This document shows, one piece after another, positions 41,980 to 50,072 of a stretch of 64,000 bases of DNA (positions are counted from its first letter, which is position 1; each line of letters begins with the position of its first letter). Made by a program: the position numbers and the translations under genes. This DNA is from Catenulispora pinistramenti (GTDB lineage: Bacteria; Actinomycetota; Actinomycetes; Streptomycetales; Catenulisporaceae), in the NCBI RefSeq assembly GCF_018274385.1, contig NZ_JAAFYZ010000031.1, positions 1 through 64,000 of the forward strand. The letters are read 5' to 3'. The notes under the pieces are model-generated. The model was not told the origin of the DNA, made no database searches, and saw only the letters and a program-made list of their open reading frames with translations.

Positions 41980-43653
41980 ATGGCCATCACTCGGAGGGAC
42001 GCACGCCTTACGCCGGAGCGGATCGAGGAGTACACCGCGGCGGGCTACTGGTCGCAGGAGACTCTGGCCGATGCCTTCAGGCGCAACGCTGATCAGTTCC
42101 CGGACAAGGTCGCCTATGTCGACGATCACTCGCAGGTGACCTGGGGTGAGGTGTGGCAGATCAGTGGCGAGGTGGCATCGGGTCTGGCCCGGCGGGGCGT
42201 CGGGCGTGGGGATGTGCTGGCGGTGCAGCTGCCGAACCGGATCGAGTTCGTGCTCGTGCTGGCTGCCGCCGTTCGCCTGGGTGCGGTGTTCTGCCAGTTC
42301 CCGCCGGACTACCGGGCGCGCGAGATCGAGTTCATCCTCCGGTTCTCCGAAGCACACACCATCGTGGTGCCGGACCGGTTCCGGGGCTTCGACCACACCG
42401 GGATGATCGATGGGATGCGCGACCGGCTTCCGCGGTTGGTCAACATGGTCGCGGTGGCCACCGGCGAGTCCTCGACCGCGCTGGACGAGGACACCTGGGT
42501 CAGCCTGGACCAGCTTCGCCGTGACCTGGACCCCGCCGACCCGGCGCCGGATCGGCCTGCCGACGCTGACGACGTCACGCGGATCGCGTTCACCTCGGGA
42601 ACGACCGGTGAGCCCAAGGCCGTGATGCACACCGCCAACACCACGCTCTCCATGACTCGCCACGAAAACCAGGAGCGGGGCGTCAACGGCGATGCCACCA
42701 TCCTCGTGCTCCTGCCCGTAGGCCTGAATGCCGGCTTCAGCACCGTCGTTCAGGTGGCGAGCGCCGGGGCTCGGGGCGTGTTGATGGAGAAGTTCTCATC
42801 GTCCGCGTTGCTGGACCTGGTGGAACGTCACCGGGTGACGTCGTTCCTCGCCGCGCCGACGGCTCTCCTGGCGGTCTTGAGGGACGAGAGCCTCCGCGGC
42901 AGGGATCTGTCGTCGCTGCGCTTCGTCCAGACTGGCGGGTCGTCCACTCCCGTGGAGGTGCTGAGGGAGGCCAACGAACGGTTGGGCTGCCCGGTCATCG
43001 ATCTGTACGGCATGCTCGAGACCGGCGTCACTTCGTGTACCGATCCTGACGAGCCCTACGAAGAATGGGTCGGCACGGTCGGCCGACCGTATTCGTTCCT
43101 GCGAGTACGGGTCCTCGATCCCGACGATGGGGATGTTCCCACCGGCGTCGAGGGCGACATCGTGAAGACCGGCCCGACCATCTGCGTGGGCTACTACCGC
43201 AACCCGGACAAGAACAGGGAGAGCTGGACCCCCGATGGGTGGTTCCGGTCCGGTGACCGCGGATACCTCGACGCCGACGGCAGGCTCACCATCTCGGGCC
43301 GTTCCAAGGACATGGTCATCCATGGCGGCGCGAACATCTGGCCCCGAGAGCTCGAGGAGATCCTGGTCAGGCACCCCGACGTCGCCGATGTCGCCGTGAT
43401 CGGCATCCACGACGACTACTTCGGTGAGAACACCTGCGCCTGCGTCATCCCCCGCCCCGGCGCGGAGCCCACTCTGGAGGACCTCATCGCCTTCATGAAG
43501 GACGAGGTGGCCAAGTACAAGCTCCCCCAACACCTGGAGCTGTTCGACGCCTTCCCCCTCGGCCCCACCGGCAAGGTGCTCAAACGCGACCTCGCCGACG
43601 AGGTCGAGGCACGACGCAAGGCAGCGGCCACCTCCGAAGGAACAGCACGATGA
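41980..43653 (+). CDS. AMP-dependent acyl/aryl-CoA ligase
   Basis: This 557-residue ANL-superfamily ligase has the P-loop TSGTTGEPKA (about 206-214), the A5-type YGMLETG, the hinge region DGRLTISGRSKDMVIHGG and the catalytic Lys in PTGKVLKRDL (~530). It activates a carboxylic acid to its CoA thioester with ATP. The closest pattern is the medium-chain/cyclohexanecarboxylate ligase group, but the substrate is not resolved. GGGG lies before the ATG, and a TetR operator is upstream. It overlaps the next gene by ATGA. Confidence 0.9.
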   Translation: MAITRRDARLTPERIEEYTAAGYWSQETLADAFRRNADQFPDKVAYVDDHSQVTWGEVWQISGEVASGLARRGVGRGDVLAVQLPNRIEFVLVLAAAVRLGAVFCQFPPDYRAREIEFILRFSEAHTIVVPDRFRGFDHTGMIDGMRDRLPRLVNMVAVATGESSTALDEDTWVSLDQLRRDLDPADPAPDRPADADDVTRIAFTSGTTGEPKAVMHTANTTLSMTRHENQERGVNGDATILVLLPVGLNAGFSTVVQVASAGARGVLMEKFSSSALLDLVERHRVTSFLAAPTALLAVLRDESLRGRDLSSLRFVQTGGSSTPVEVLREANERLGCPVIDLYGMLETGVTSCTDPDEPYEEWVGTVGRPYSFLRVRVLDPDDGDVPTGVEGDIVKTGPTICVGYYRNPDKNRESWTPDGWFRSGDRGYLDADGRLTISGRSKDMVIHGGANIWPRELEEILVRHPDVADVAVIGIHDDYFGENTCACVIPRPGAEPTLEDLIAFMKDEVAKYKLPQHLELFDAFPLGPTGKVLKRDLADEVEARRKAAATSEGTAR

Positions 43654-44531
43654 CCACACCGCCCCCTGTCATCGACTTCCACTCCCACTGGGGCACCGAG
43701 CAAGGCTGGAAGGGCAGCCCTTTCCAGACCACTGAGGCCCGTGCGGCGGTCCGTGACTACTTCAAGTGGGACATGACCTTCGTCAGCGAGGAAGAGCAAG
43801 CGGCCCAGTTCCGCCAGGCCAACGCCAAAGTGATGCTCGACCTCGCGTACACCTACAAGATGGACGTCGGTGCGATGCGGGACCAGCACGACTACGCGTT
43901 CGACTACACGCGCGAGTACCCCGACGTGGTGCTCGGCAACTGGATCGGGATCGATCCGACACGGCCCGGCCATGTCGGGGAGCTGGAGCGTTGTCTCAGC
44001 GACGGCCCGGGGCTAGTCGGGATGGCGCTTCACCCGTTCTCCGCCGCCGGGACGCCGGACCAGCCGGCCTGGGAGGAATGCCTGAACCTGTGCGTCGAGG
44101 CCGACCGTCCCGTGCTGATGCTCGTGGGCATGTCGGCGAACGGCGCCGGGACGCGTGGCGGCATGGGCCTGGAGCTTGAGAGCTGTCACCCGCGCTACGT
44201 CGACCGCATCGCGGCGCGCTATCCGGACCTGAACGTGATCGCGGCGCGGGTGGCGTGGCCGTGGCAGTCGGAGATGATCGCGATCGCGCTGCACAAGGCC
44301 AACGTCTGGATGGAGCTGCATGGTTGGTCGCCGCGCTACTACCCCGAGGAGCTCAAGCGCGAGATCGGCAAACGGCTCCGCAAGAAGGTGTTCTTCGCCG
44401 CCGACTACCCGATGCTCAGCCATGGGAAGTTGGTCCGAGAATGGCGGGAGCAGGGCTTGGCGCCGGACGTCCTCGACGACGTCTTCCACGGAAACGCCGA
44501 ATCGTTCCTGACCTCGATCGGGGTCGGCTGA
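43650..44531 (+). CDS. Amidohydrolase-2 family metal enzyme
   Basis: This 293-residue TIM-barrel protein has an N-terminal metal motif (IDFHSHWG, His11/His13) and the C-terminal Asp in FFAADYPMLSHG. These are typical of the amidohydrolase-2 group, which includes ACMSD-type decarboxylases and lactone hydrolases. Between a CoA ligase and a SDR it may hydrolyse or decarboxylate a ring-cleavage product (inference). It is coupled to both neighbours by overlapping start/stop codons. Confidence 0.85.
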   Translation: MTTPPPVIDFHSHWGTEQGWKGSPFQTTEARAAVRDYFKWDMTFVSEEEQAAQFRQANAKVMLDLAYTYKMDVGAMRDQHDYAFDYTREYPDVVLGNWIGIDPTRPGHVGELERCLSDGPGLVGMALHPFSAAGTPDQPAWEECLNLCVEADRPVLMLVGMSANGAGTRGGMGLELESCHPRYVDRIAARYPDLNVIAARVAWPWQSEMIAIALHKANVWMELHGWSPRYYPEELKREIGKRLRKKVFFAADYPMLSHGKLVREWREQGLAPDVLDDVFHGNAESFLTSIGVG

Positions 44532-45328
44532 TGGACCTCGGACTGGCAGGCAAGGTAGCCATCGTCGGCGGCGGAAGCGACGGGTTGGGCTTCGCGATCG
44601 CCGATCGACTGCTCACCGAGGGTGCCTTCGTGACGATCTTCGGACGACGTGCGGAGAAGGCCGCCGCGGCCGCTGAGGAGCTTTCTCGCAGGCACGGAGA
44701 GCACAAGATCCTGGGGCTGGCCGCCGACTGCTCGGACGCGGACGACATCGACAGGGTCACGGCTTCGACGGTCGCACGGTTCGGAGAGTCCGTACACGTC
44801 CTGGTCACCAACGACGGCGGGCCGCCCATCCGCCCCATCTCGGAGCTGACCGACGACGTCTGGGTGACGGCATTCGAGCGGCACTTCTACTACGTGGTGC
44901 GGTCCGTGCGAGCCACGCTGCCCTACATGACCGCCGAAGGCGGCAGCATCCTCAACGTCGTCTCCGCGGTCGTCCAACGACCGGCCGTCAACATGGCAGC
45001 CCCGGTGACGGTGTGGTCGGCGGTGATCGGCTATGCCCAGACGCTGGCCCTCGAGGTGGCAAAGCACAACATCAACGTCAACACCCTGATGGCCGGGCTG
45101 TTCGACACCCAGCTCGTCGACAAGATGATCGACAGACAGCCGGAGCTCTCCAAGGACCGACTGGGGAACACGGTGCCGCTGGGACGCATCGGGGAGCCGC
45201 GCGAGTTCGCGAACATGGTCGCGACGCTCGTGTCGCCGAACTCACGATTCGTCACGGGATCGGTGACGCCGGTGGACGGCGGCGCCCTCATCGGGGCCGC
45301 CTTCGGCACGCCGAGCCGCCCGGCGTGA
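44531..45328 (+). CDS. Atypical short-chain dehydrogenase lacking the YxxxK motif
   Basis: This 265-residue Rossmann protein has an N-terminal GGGSDGLGFAI (about 13-23) and the C-terminal FVTGSVTPVDGG, so it is a SDR. At the catalytic position the alignment gives VWSAVIGYAQTLALEVA: Trp162 and Ile166 replace the usual Tyr and Lys, and the NNAG motif reads TNDGG. Ser145 remains. Some SDR subfamilies with a GGPP motif share this loss. It may be a non-canonical oxidoreductase, isomerase or binding protein. It is the third gene of the ligase operon. Confidence 0.82.
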   Translation: MDLGLAGKVAIVGGGSDGLGFAIADRLLTEGAFVTIFGRRAEKAAAAAEELSRRHGEHKILGLAADCSDADDIDRVTASTVARFGESVHVLVTNDGGPPIRPISELTDDVWVTAFERHFYYVVRSVRATLPYMTAEGGSILNVVSAVVQRPAVNMAAPVTVWSAVIGYAQTLALEVAKHNINVNTLMAGLFDTQLVDKMIDRQPELSKDRLGNTVPLGRIGEPREFANMVATLVSPNSRFVTGSVTPVDGGALIGAAFGTPSRPA

Positions 45329-45499
45329 TCGCCGTCAGGGTTCTTAGCCCCGGCCCGGACACGCCCCGCACATCACCAGCCGAATCCACTCACTGAACGG
45401 TATTGAGGCGAAGCCGATGGCAACACCACTCAACTCGCGGCACTGCGCCAAGGGCCGCCCCGCGGGCCGCGCCGAGTGCCCGGAACCGAGCAACAGCTG

Positions 45500-46516
45500 A
45501 TGCGCGCCGTCGTCTACACCCGGAGCGGCGACTCCTCCGTGCTCGACCTGGTCGAGCGGACGGCCGCGGACCCCGGGCCGGGCGAGGTCCGGGTGCGGAT
45601 CGTCCGCGCCGGGGTCAACCCCACCGACTGGAAGTCCCGCTCCGGCGGTTTCGGCGAGATGGCCTTTCCCGAGATCGTGCCCGGCCAGGACGGTGCCGGC
45701 GTGGTCGACGCCGTGGGCTCCGGCGTCACCGGCGTCGCGGCCGGCGATCGGGTCTGGACGATGCTCGCGCAGCACACCCGTCCAGGCGGTACGGCGCAAG
45801 AGCTGGTGGTGCTGCCCGTCGACAACGTCACCACGCTTCCGGACACCTCGTCGTTCGACGTGGGTGCCGCGCTGGGCGTCCCCGCCGTCACCGCGCACCG
45901 TGCGCTGACCACGTCCGAGGACGGCCCCGATCGGCTCGCCCCGGGTGCGCTGACCGGCCGGACCGTGCTCGTCGCGGGCGGAGCCGGCGCGGTCGGCAAC
46001 GCGGCGATCCAGCTCGCGAGGTGGGCCGGCGCCACCGTGATCAGCACAGTGAGCAGCGAGGAGAAGGCCAGGCTCGCGAAGGCGGCCGGCGCCCAGCACA
46101 CCGTCCGCTACCGCGAGGGCAACCCGGTCACGGCCATCCGCGACCTGGCCCCCGCTGGCGTCGACATCGTCGTCGAGGTGGCCCCCGCGCAGAACTTGCG
46201 CCTCGACCTCCAGGTGATCCGGCCCCGCGCGACGATCGCCATCTACGCCGGCGAAGGCGGCAGCGAGGTCCCCGTCAGCGTGGGTCAGGCGTTGTCCGCC
46301 AACGCACGCTTGCAGTGGGTGCTGCTCTACACCGTCGGACGGTCGGCACTGCGCGCGGCAGCCGGGGACATCACCGCAGCGCTGGCCGACGGCGCCTTCG
46401 GCGTCGGCGAGGAGCACGGTCTGCCCGTCCATCACTACCTGCTCGAGCAGACGTCGCAGGCTCACGCCGCCGTCGAGGACGGTGCCGTCGGCAAGGTGCT
46501 GATCGACGTGTGTTAG
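45500..46516 (+). CDS. NADPH:quinone reductase-like MDR protein
   Basis: This 338-residue zinc-independent MDR contains AGVNPTDWKSRSGGF, PGQDGAGVVDAVG and the nucleotide-binding VLVAGGAGAVGNAAIQLARWAGA. It reduces quinones or enones. The ATG at 45500 is preferred to the GTG at 45476, although neither has a strong ribosome site. It stands 171 bases after the SDR gene and is convergent with the MarR gene. Confidence 0.87.
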   Translation: MRAVVYTRSGDSSVLDLVERTAADPGPGEVRVRIVRAGVNPTDWKSRSGGFGEMAFPEIVPGQDGAGVVDAVGSGVTGVAAGDRVWTMLAQHTRPGGTAQELVVLPVDNVTTLPDTSSFDVGAALGVPAVTAHRALTTSEDGPDRLAPGALTGRTVLVAGGAGAVGNAAIQLARWAGATVISTVSSEEKARLAKAAGAQHTVRYREGNPVTAIRDLAPAGVDIVVEVAPAQNLRLDLQVIRPRATIAIYAGEGGSEVPVSVGQALSANARLQWVLLYTVGRSALRAAAGDITAALADGAFGVGEEHGLPVHHYLLEQTSQAHAAVEDGAVGKVLIDVC

Positions 46517-46581
46517 ACGGCGTAGCCGTAGTACTCCACACCGGCGAGTGTCATCCCGGCTCGCAGGAGTTCACGGCACGC

Positions 46582-47019
46582 TCAGGCGGTCTCTGCCCAG
46601 CCTTGTTCGAGTGCGTCACGCAGCGCCGTGACGCGCCGCTTCCCGATCCGGTGCGCCAGTTCGGCTTCCAGTTCGTCGAGCAGGTCCAGCGCCTGCCGGC
46701 GGCGGGCGAGACCGGCCGGTGTGAGCACGACGAGTTTCGATCGTTTCGAGACCGGGTTCGGTACGACCTCGAGCAGCCCGAGCGTGGCGAGGTGGTGGAC
46801 CATCTGGTGGGCTGCCGGGGGGCTCACACCCATCAGCCGGGCAAGGTCGGACATGGGCATGCCGTCCGGATCGAGCTGGCTCAGCAGCGTCGCGTGTGCC
46901 GGGCTCACCCCGCCGGTGCCGTCTTCGAGTCCTGCCGTCACGGCCAGGCGGAACCAGTTGTGCGCTCGCCACAACAGCTTGGCGAGCGGTTCCCGGGTCG
47001 ACTTGTCTTCGCTGGACAC
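46582..47019 (-). CDS. MarR-family regulator
   Basis: This 145-residue winged-helix protein has ATLLSQLDPDGMPMSDLARLMGVSPPAAHQMVHHLATLGLLEVVPN and the wing KRSKLVVLTPAG. The start is GTG. It is divergent from the decarboxylase-like amidohydrolase gene, with two palindromes in the 115-base gap, a textbook MarR autoregulatory arrangement. Confidence 0.9.
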   Translation of the reverse strand: MSSEDKSTREPLAKLLWRAHNWFRLAVTAGLEDGTGGVSPAHATLLSQLDPDGMPMSDLARLMGVSPPAAHQMVHHLATLGLLEVVPNPVSKRSKLVVLTPAGLARRRQALDLLDELEAELAHRIGKRRVTALRDALEQGWAETA

Positions 47020-47020
47020 C

Positions 47021-47035
47021 GTGCTACCGTAGCAC
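47021..47035. promoter_or_regulatory. 7-bp inverted repeat at the MarR start
   Basis: GTGCTAC, one base, GTAGCAC is perfectly symmetrical and ends 1 base before the MarR GTG. It could be a second MarR site or a translational control hairpin. Confidence 0.5.
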
Positions 47036-47039
47036 TCAT

Positions 47040-47062
47040 AACCATTAAGTTACTTAATGGTT
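47040..47062. promoter_or_regulatory. Perfect palindromic MarR-type operator
   Basis: AACCATTAAGT, T, ACTTAATGGTT: 11-base arms around a single central base, AT-rich in a GC-rich genome. It lies between the divergent MarR and amidohydrolase genes. Its size and symmetry suit a MarR dimer. Confidence 0.75.
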
Positions 47063-47134
47063 GGTGCGGGATCCCCCGCCCGTCGGCCGACGGACTCACC
47101 GACCCGCGCCCCGGCCGGAATGAAAGGCACTCCG

Positions 47135-48103
47135 ATGAAGCTGATCGCCCTTGAGGAAGCCTTCTGGTGCGACAAACTGCAGACCGACGGCTCTCCACTC
47201 GCCCACATCCCCCTGAAGCCCGAAGTACTCGCGAAAGTACGCCGGCTGCTGCCCGACTTCACCGAGTTCCGGCTCCCGGAGATGGACACCAACGGCGTCG
47301 ACATGCAGGTGCTGTCACTGACCGCTCCCGGCATCCAGGCGCAGCCGGACGCGGACGTCGCGGTGGCCGACGCTCGAGCGGCCAACGACTTCCTGGCCAC
47401 CGTCATCAGCGAGCACCCCGGCCGCTTCCAGGGCCTGGCCGCGGTCCCCCTCCAGGACCCGAAGCGGGCCGCGGCCGAGCTGCGCCGAGCCATCGAGGAA
47501 CTCGGCCTGTGCGGGGCCCTGGTCAACGACCACACCCTCGGCCACTACCTCGACGAGCCGCAATACGCCCCGTTCTGGGAAACCTTGCAGGACCTCGGCG
47601 TCGCGCTCTACATCCACCCCAACCCCGTCCCCGCCGACGACTGGAGCCTGCTGCGCGGCTACCCCGGGCTCGACCAGGCCACCTGGAGCTGGGCCGCCAG
47701 GACCGGAGGGCACGCGATGCGACTGATCTTCGGCGGCGTCTTCGACCGCTTCCCGGGCGCGAAGATCATCCTGGGCCACATGGGCGAATTCCTGCCCTCC
47801 CACCTCTACCGCTTCGACGTCCGCTACGCCGATCTCGACCCCGCCAAGCAGCTGCAACTCAAGAAGCCGCCCTCGGAATACTTCGGCGCGAACATCGCGA
47901 TCACCACCAGCGGCGTGTTCTCGCACGAAGCACTGGTCGCCGCAATCCACGCAATCGGCATCGACAACGTGATGTTCTCCATCGACTACCCGTTCGAGCG
48001 CACCGAGGCGGCAGTCGAGTTCATGCGCACAGCACCCCTCGCCCCGGCGGACAAGGCCAAGGTCGCGCACGAGAACGCCGAGCGCATCCTGCGGCTCAAG
48101 TAG
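47135..48103 (+). CDS. Amidohydrolase-2 family, (de)carboxylase-like (gamma-resorcylate/5-carboxyvanillate group)
   Basis: This 322-residue TIM-barrel protein has an N-terminal LIALEEAFW. It carries Glu-Glu-Ala where resorcylate decarboxylases have Glu-x-His, and so resembles the Glu-only metal site of carboxyvanillate-type enzymes. Further candidate ligands are His161 (LYIHPNP), His215 (ILGHMGE) and Asp284 (SIDYPFE). It probably decarboxylates or hydrolyses an aromatic acid non-oxidatively. AAAGG lies 8 bases before the ATG. It is controlled by the adjacent MarR protein. Confidence 0.85.
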   Translation: MKLIALEEAFWCDKLQTDGSPLAHIPLKPEVLAKVRRLLPDFTEFRLPEMDTNGVDMQVLSLTAPGIQAQPDADVAVADARAANDFLATVISEHPGRFQGLAAVPLQDPKRAAAELRRAIEELGLCGALVNDHTLGHYLDEPQYAPFWETLQDLGVALYIHPNPVPADDWSLLRGYPGLDQATWSWAARTGGHAMRLIFGGVFDRFPGAKIILGHMGEFLPSHLYRFDVRYADLDPAKQLQLKKPPSEYFGANIAITTSGVFSHEALVAAIHAIGIDNVMFSIDYPFERTEAAVEFMRTAPLAPADKAKVAHENAERILRLK

Positions 48104-48207
48104 TCCACCAGCCCACACCGGCAAACCCATTGACGGCCGCCGGGCCCACGCCGCACCCACGGGCCCCACGGCCGCGCTCTCGCCGATCCGCCCCGGACGC
48201 CTCGGAG

Positions 48208-48325
48208 CTATCGGCGTCGGCGGTGGCCGGCATGGTCGGCGGGGATCGGGATAACGACGGTGACGTGTCGCCGCCGCAGTTGAGAGCGGATAGCGCGAGG
48301 AGTAGGCCTTGCCGGCCAGCACCAT
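48208..48325 (-). pseudogene. IS5-type transposase C-terminal remnant
   Basis: On the minus strand from 48325 the translation MVLAGKAYSSRAIRSQLRRR and then VTVVIPIPADHAGHRRRR matches the conserved region of IS5/IS1647-like actinobacterial transposases (normally DKAYSSR...IPEP.DQ...R). An in-frame TAG follows at 48208, and the next bases still resemble the family continuation (LRGVRGG). A 16-bp tandem duplication (CCGGAGATGGTGCTGG) sits just before the ATG. The DDE N-terminal part is missing. Confidence 0.7.
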
Positions 48326-48392
48326 CTCCGGCCAGCACCATCTCCGGCTTGGTCCGGCGTCGCCCGACGGCTCGGGGAACGCGCAGGGCAGC

Positions 48393-49060
48393 CTAGTGCT
48401 GTATCAGGCGACGTTTCCGGGAGTCTTCGCGACGTGGTTTGCGACGTGGTTTGCGACATGCCGGTCGGCGGGTGGGATCCGTTGGCGGGGGGAGTTTGTT
48501 GGGGCTGGAGTTTGTGAGCCGGGTCGCGGTTGGGGCGTGGGTTTCAAAGCTTTTTACGGCCTTCGGTCATAGTTGTGCCGGTTCGGGGTTCGTGGCGGCG
48601 GGTGTGTTTGTCGGCTGCCGGTTTTCGCGTTCACAACCCCGCCGCACCTCAGGCCTCTTCAACTCCAGCAAGTCAGAGCAAGGGGCACAAGCAAGATCAA
48701 CAGCACGGGCAAGATCAAGAGCAAGATCAAGAGCCACAAGCAAGATCAAGATCAAAAACTGTGATGAAGAGCCGGGCCTCCGGCGGGCCTCGGCAACCTC
48801 AGGGAAACTAGCGCGGTTCCCTAGGGTGCCTGGGTGAGTCTCAGCGGCTGCGGTCCCTGAGGTGGTGCGGTCCGTTCCCCACGGTCGCGTCGTCAGCCCG
48901 GGGGGTACAGCACCGGTGTCCGGGGGTAAAGTCCGCGCGCGGCGGTTGGGTGTGTGAGCTGCGGTTTTGTTCAGCGCGAACTTGACCCCCGGCCACCGGC
49001 ACTGTAGGCGAAGCCCTGCCGACGCGACCGAGGGGAACGAACCGAAAACCAGCCGGAAGA
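48393..49060 (+). repeat. Left arm of a long inverted repeat
   Basis: This ~668-bp arm starts at CTAGTGCTGTATCAGG and matches, inverted, 49368-50049 over its whole length with only scattered changes. Examples are GGGATCCGTTGGCGGG, TTTTTACGGCCTTCGGTCAT and GGTACAGCACCGGTGTCCGG. The middle contains an AAGATCAAGAGC-type run. Open frames through it are shifted between the arms and end arbitrarily, so it looks non-coding. Confidence 0.85.
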
Positions 49061-49367
49061 ATAGCAATCGCAAGGAACGAAGACGCAGGTTAGCGATACG
49101 GCTGCCGGTGAGGCCTTGGTGGCGGGCCGGTGGTTAGTTGGTCGAGAAATATGCCCGGGTGCGGCAGGCGGCATGCTTTGGTGGGCAGGTCTATCTGTCA
49201 TCCGGCGGCGGCGATCTTGGCAGCCAGGCGGAGACCGGCGTGCCTGGCGAGCCCGTACCCGCGCCCGCCAGCCCAGGATGCGCACCTTCGGGACTGCCGC
49301 GCTGCCAGTACCCTGATCGGGAGCTGAACTCGCTGAGCTGCCGGTACCCGCACCTCCTGTTTTGTAT
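49061..49367. other. Centre of the inverted-repeat element
   Basis: This 307-bp unique segment lies between the two arms. On the minus strand it can be read as a protein-like C-terminus (SWAGGRGYGLARHAGLRLAA, then KIAAAG and stop at 49198), but there is no start or known domain. It may be a fragment of a gene carried or destroyed by the element. No tRNA, rRNA or clear promoter is seen. Confidence 0.4.
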
Positions 49368-50049
49368 TTCTCCGGCTGGTTTTCGGTTCGTTCCCCTCGG
49401 TCGCGTCGGCAGGGCTTCGCCTACAGTGCCGGTGGCCGGGGGTCAAGTTCGCGCTACCAAAACCGCAGCTCACACGCATGACCGCAAGCGCGCGGACTTT
49501 ACCCCCGGACACCGGTGCTGTACCCCCCGGGCTGACGACGCGACCGAGGGGAACGGACCGCACCACCTCAGGGACCGCCGCCGCTGAGACTAGATCAGCC
49601 ACCCTAGGGAACCGCGCTAGTTTCCCTGAGGTTGCCGAGGCCCGCCGGAGGCCCGGCCCTTCACCATGGGTTTGACCTTGATCTTGCTGTTGATCTTGCT
49701 TGTGTCGTTGATCTTGCTCTTGATCTGGCCCTTTGTCCTTGCACTGACTTGCTGGAGTTGAAGAGGCCTGAGGTGGGGCGGGGTTGTGAACGCGGAAACC
49801 GGCAGCCGACAAACACACCCGCCGACCCGAACCCCGAACCGGCACAACCATGACCGAAGGCCGTAAAAATCGTCTTTCAACCCAAACGCCAACCGCAACC
49901 CGGCCCACAAACTCAAGCCCCCAGCAAACTCCACCCGCCAACGGATCCCGTCCGCCGACCGGCACGTCGCGAACCACATCGCGAACCACGTCACCGACTC
50001 CCGGGCAAAGCGCGAACTCCCAGGCAAACGTTGCCCGACACGGCACTAG
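49368..50049 (-). repeat. Right arm of the long inverted repeat
   Basis: This arm of ~682 bp is the reverse complement of 48393-49060. It ends in the same CTAG (50046-50049) and matches the copy at 1-140 over its last ~150 bases. Relative to the other copies it contains a small insertion near 50008-50025. Confidence 0.85.
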
Positions 50050-50072
50050 AAAGGCCGCTCAGTGTGTGCGCC

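Noticed and set aside
37652..48103. Interpretation of the catabolic cluster as a secondary-metabolite cluster
   Set aside because: There is no polyketide synthase, NRPS, terpene cyclase or tailoring set. A single ANL ligase with amidohydrolases and reductases fits catabolism better.
48690..48765. CRISPR-like array in the AAGATCAAG tract
   Set aside because: The units are short (6-12 bases), irregular and directly adjacent with no unique spacers, and no cas genes are present.
48439..50027. Open frames of 90-280 codons across the inverted-repeat arms
   Set aside because: The frames differ between the two arms although the DNA is nearly identical. They start without ribosome sites and cross the low-complexity tract in different phases, so they are not protein genes.
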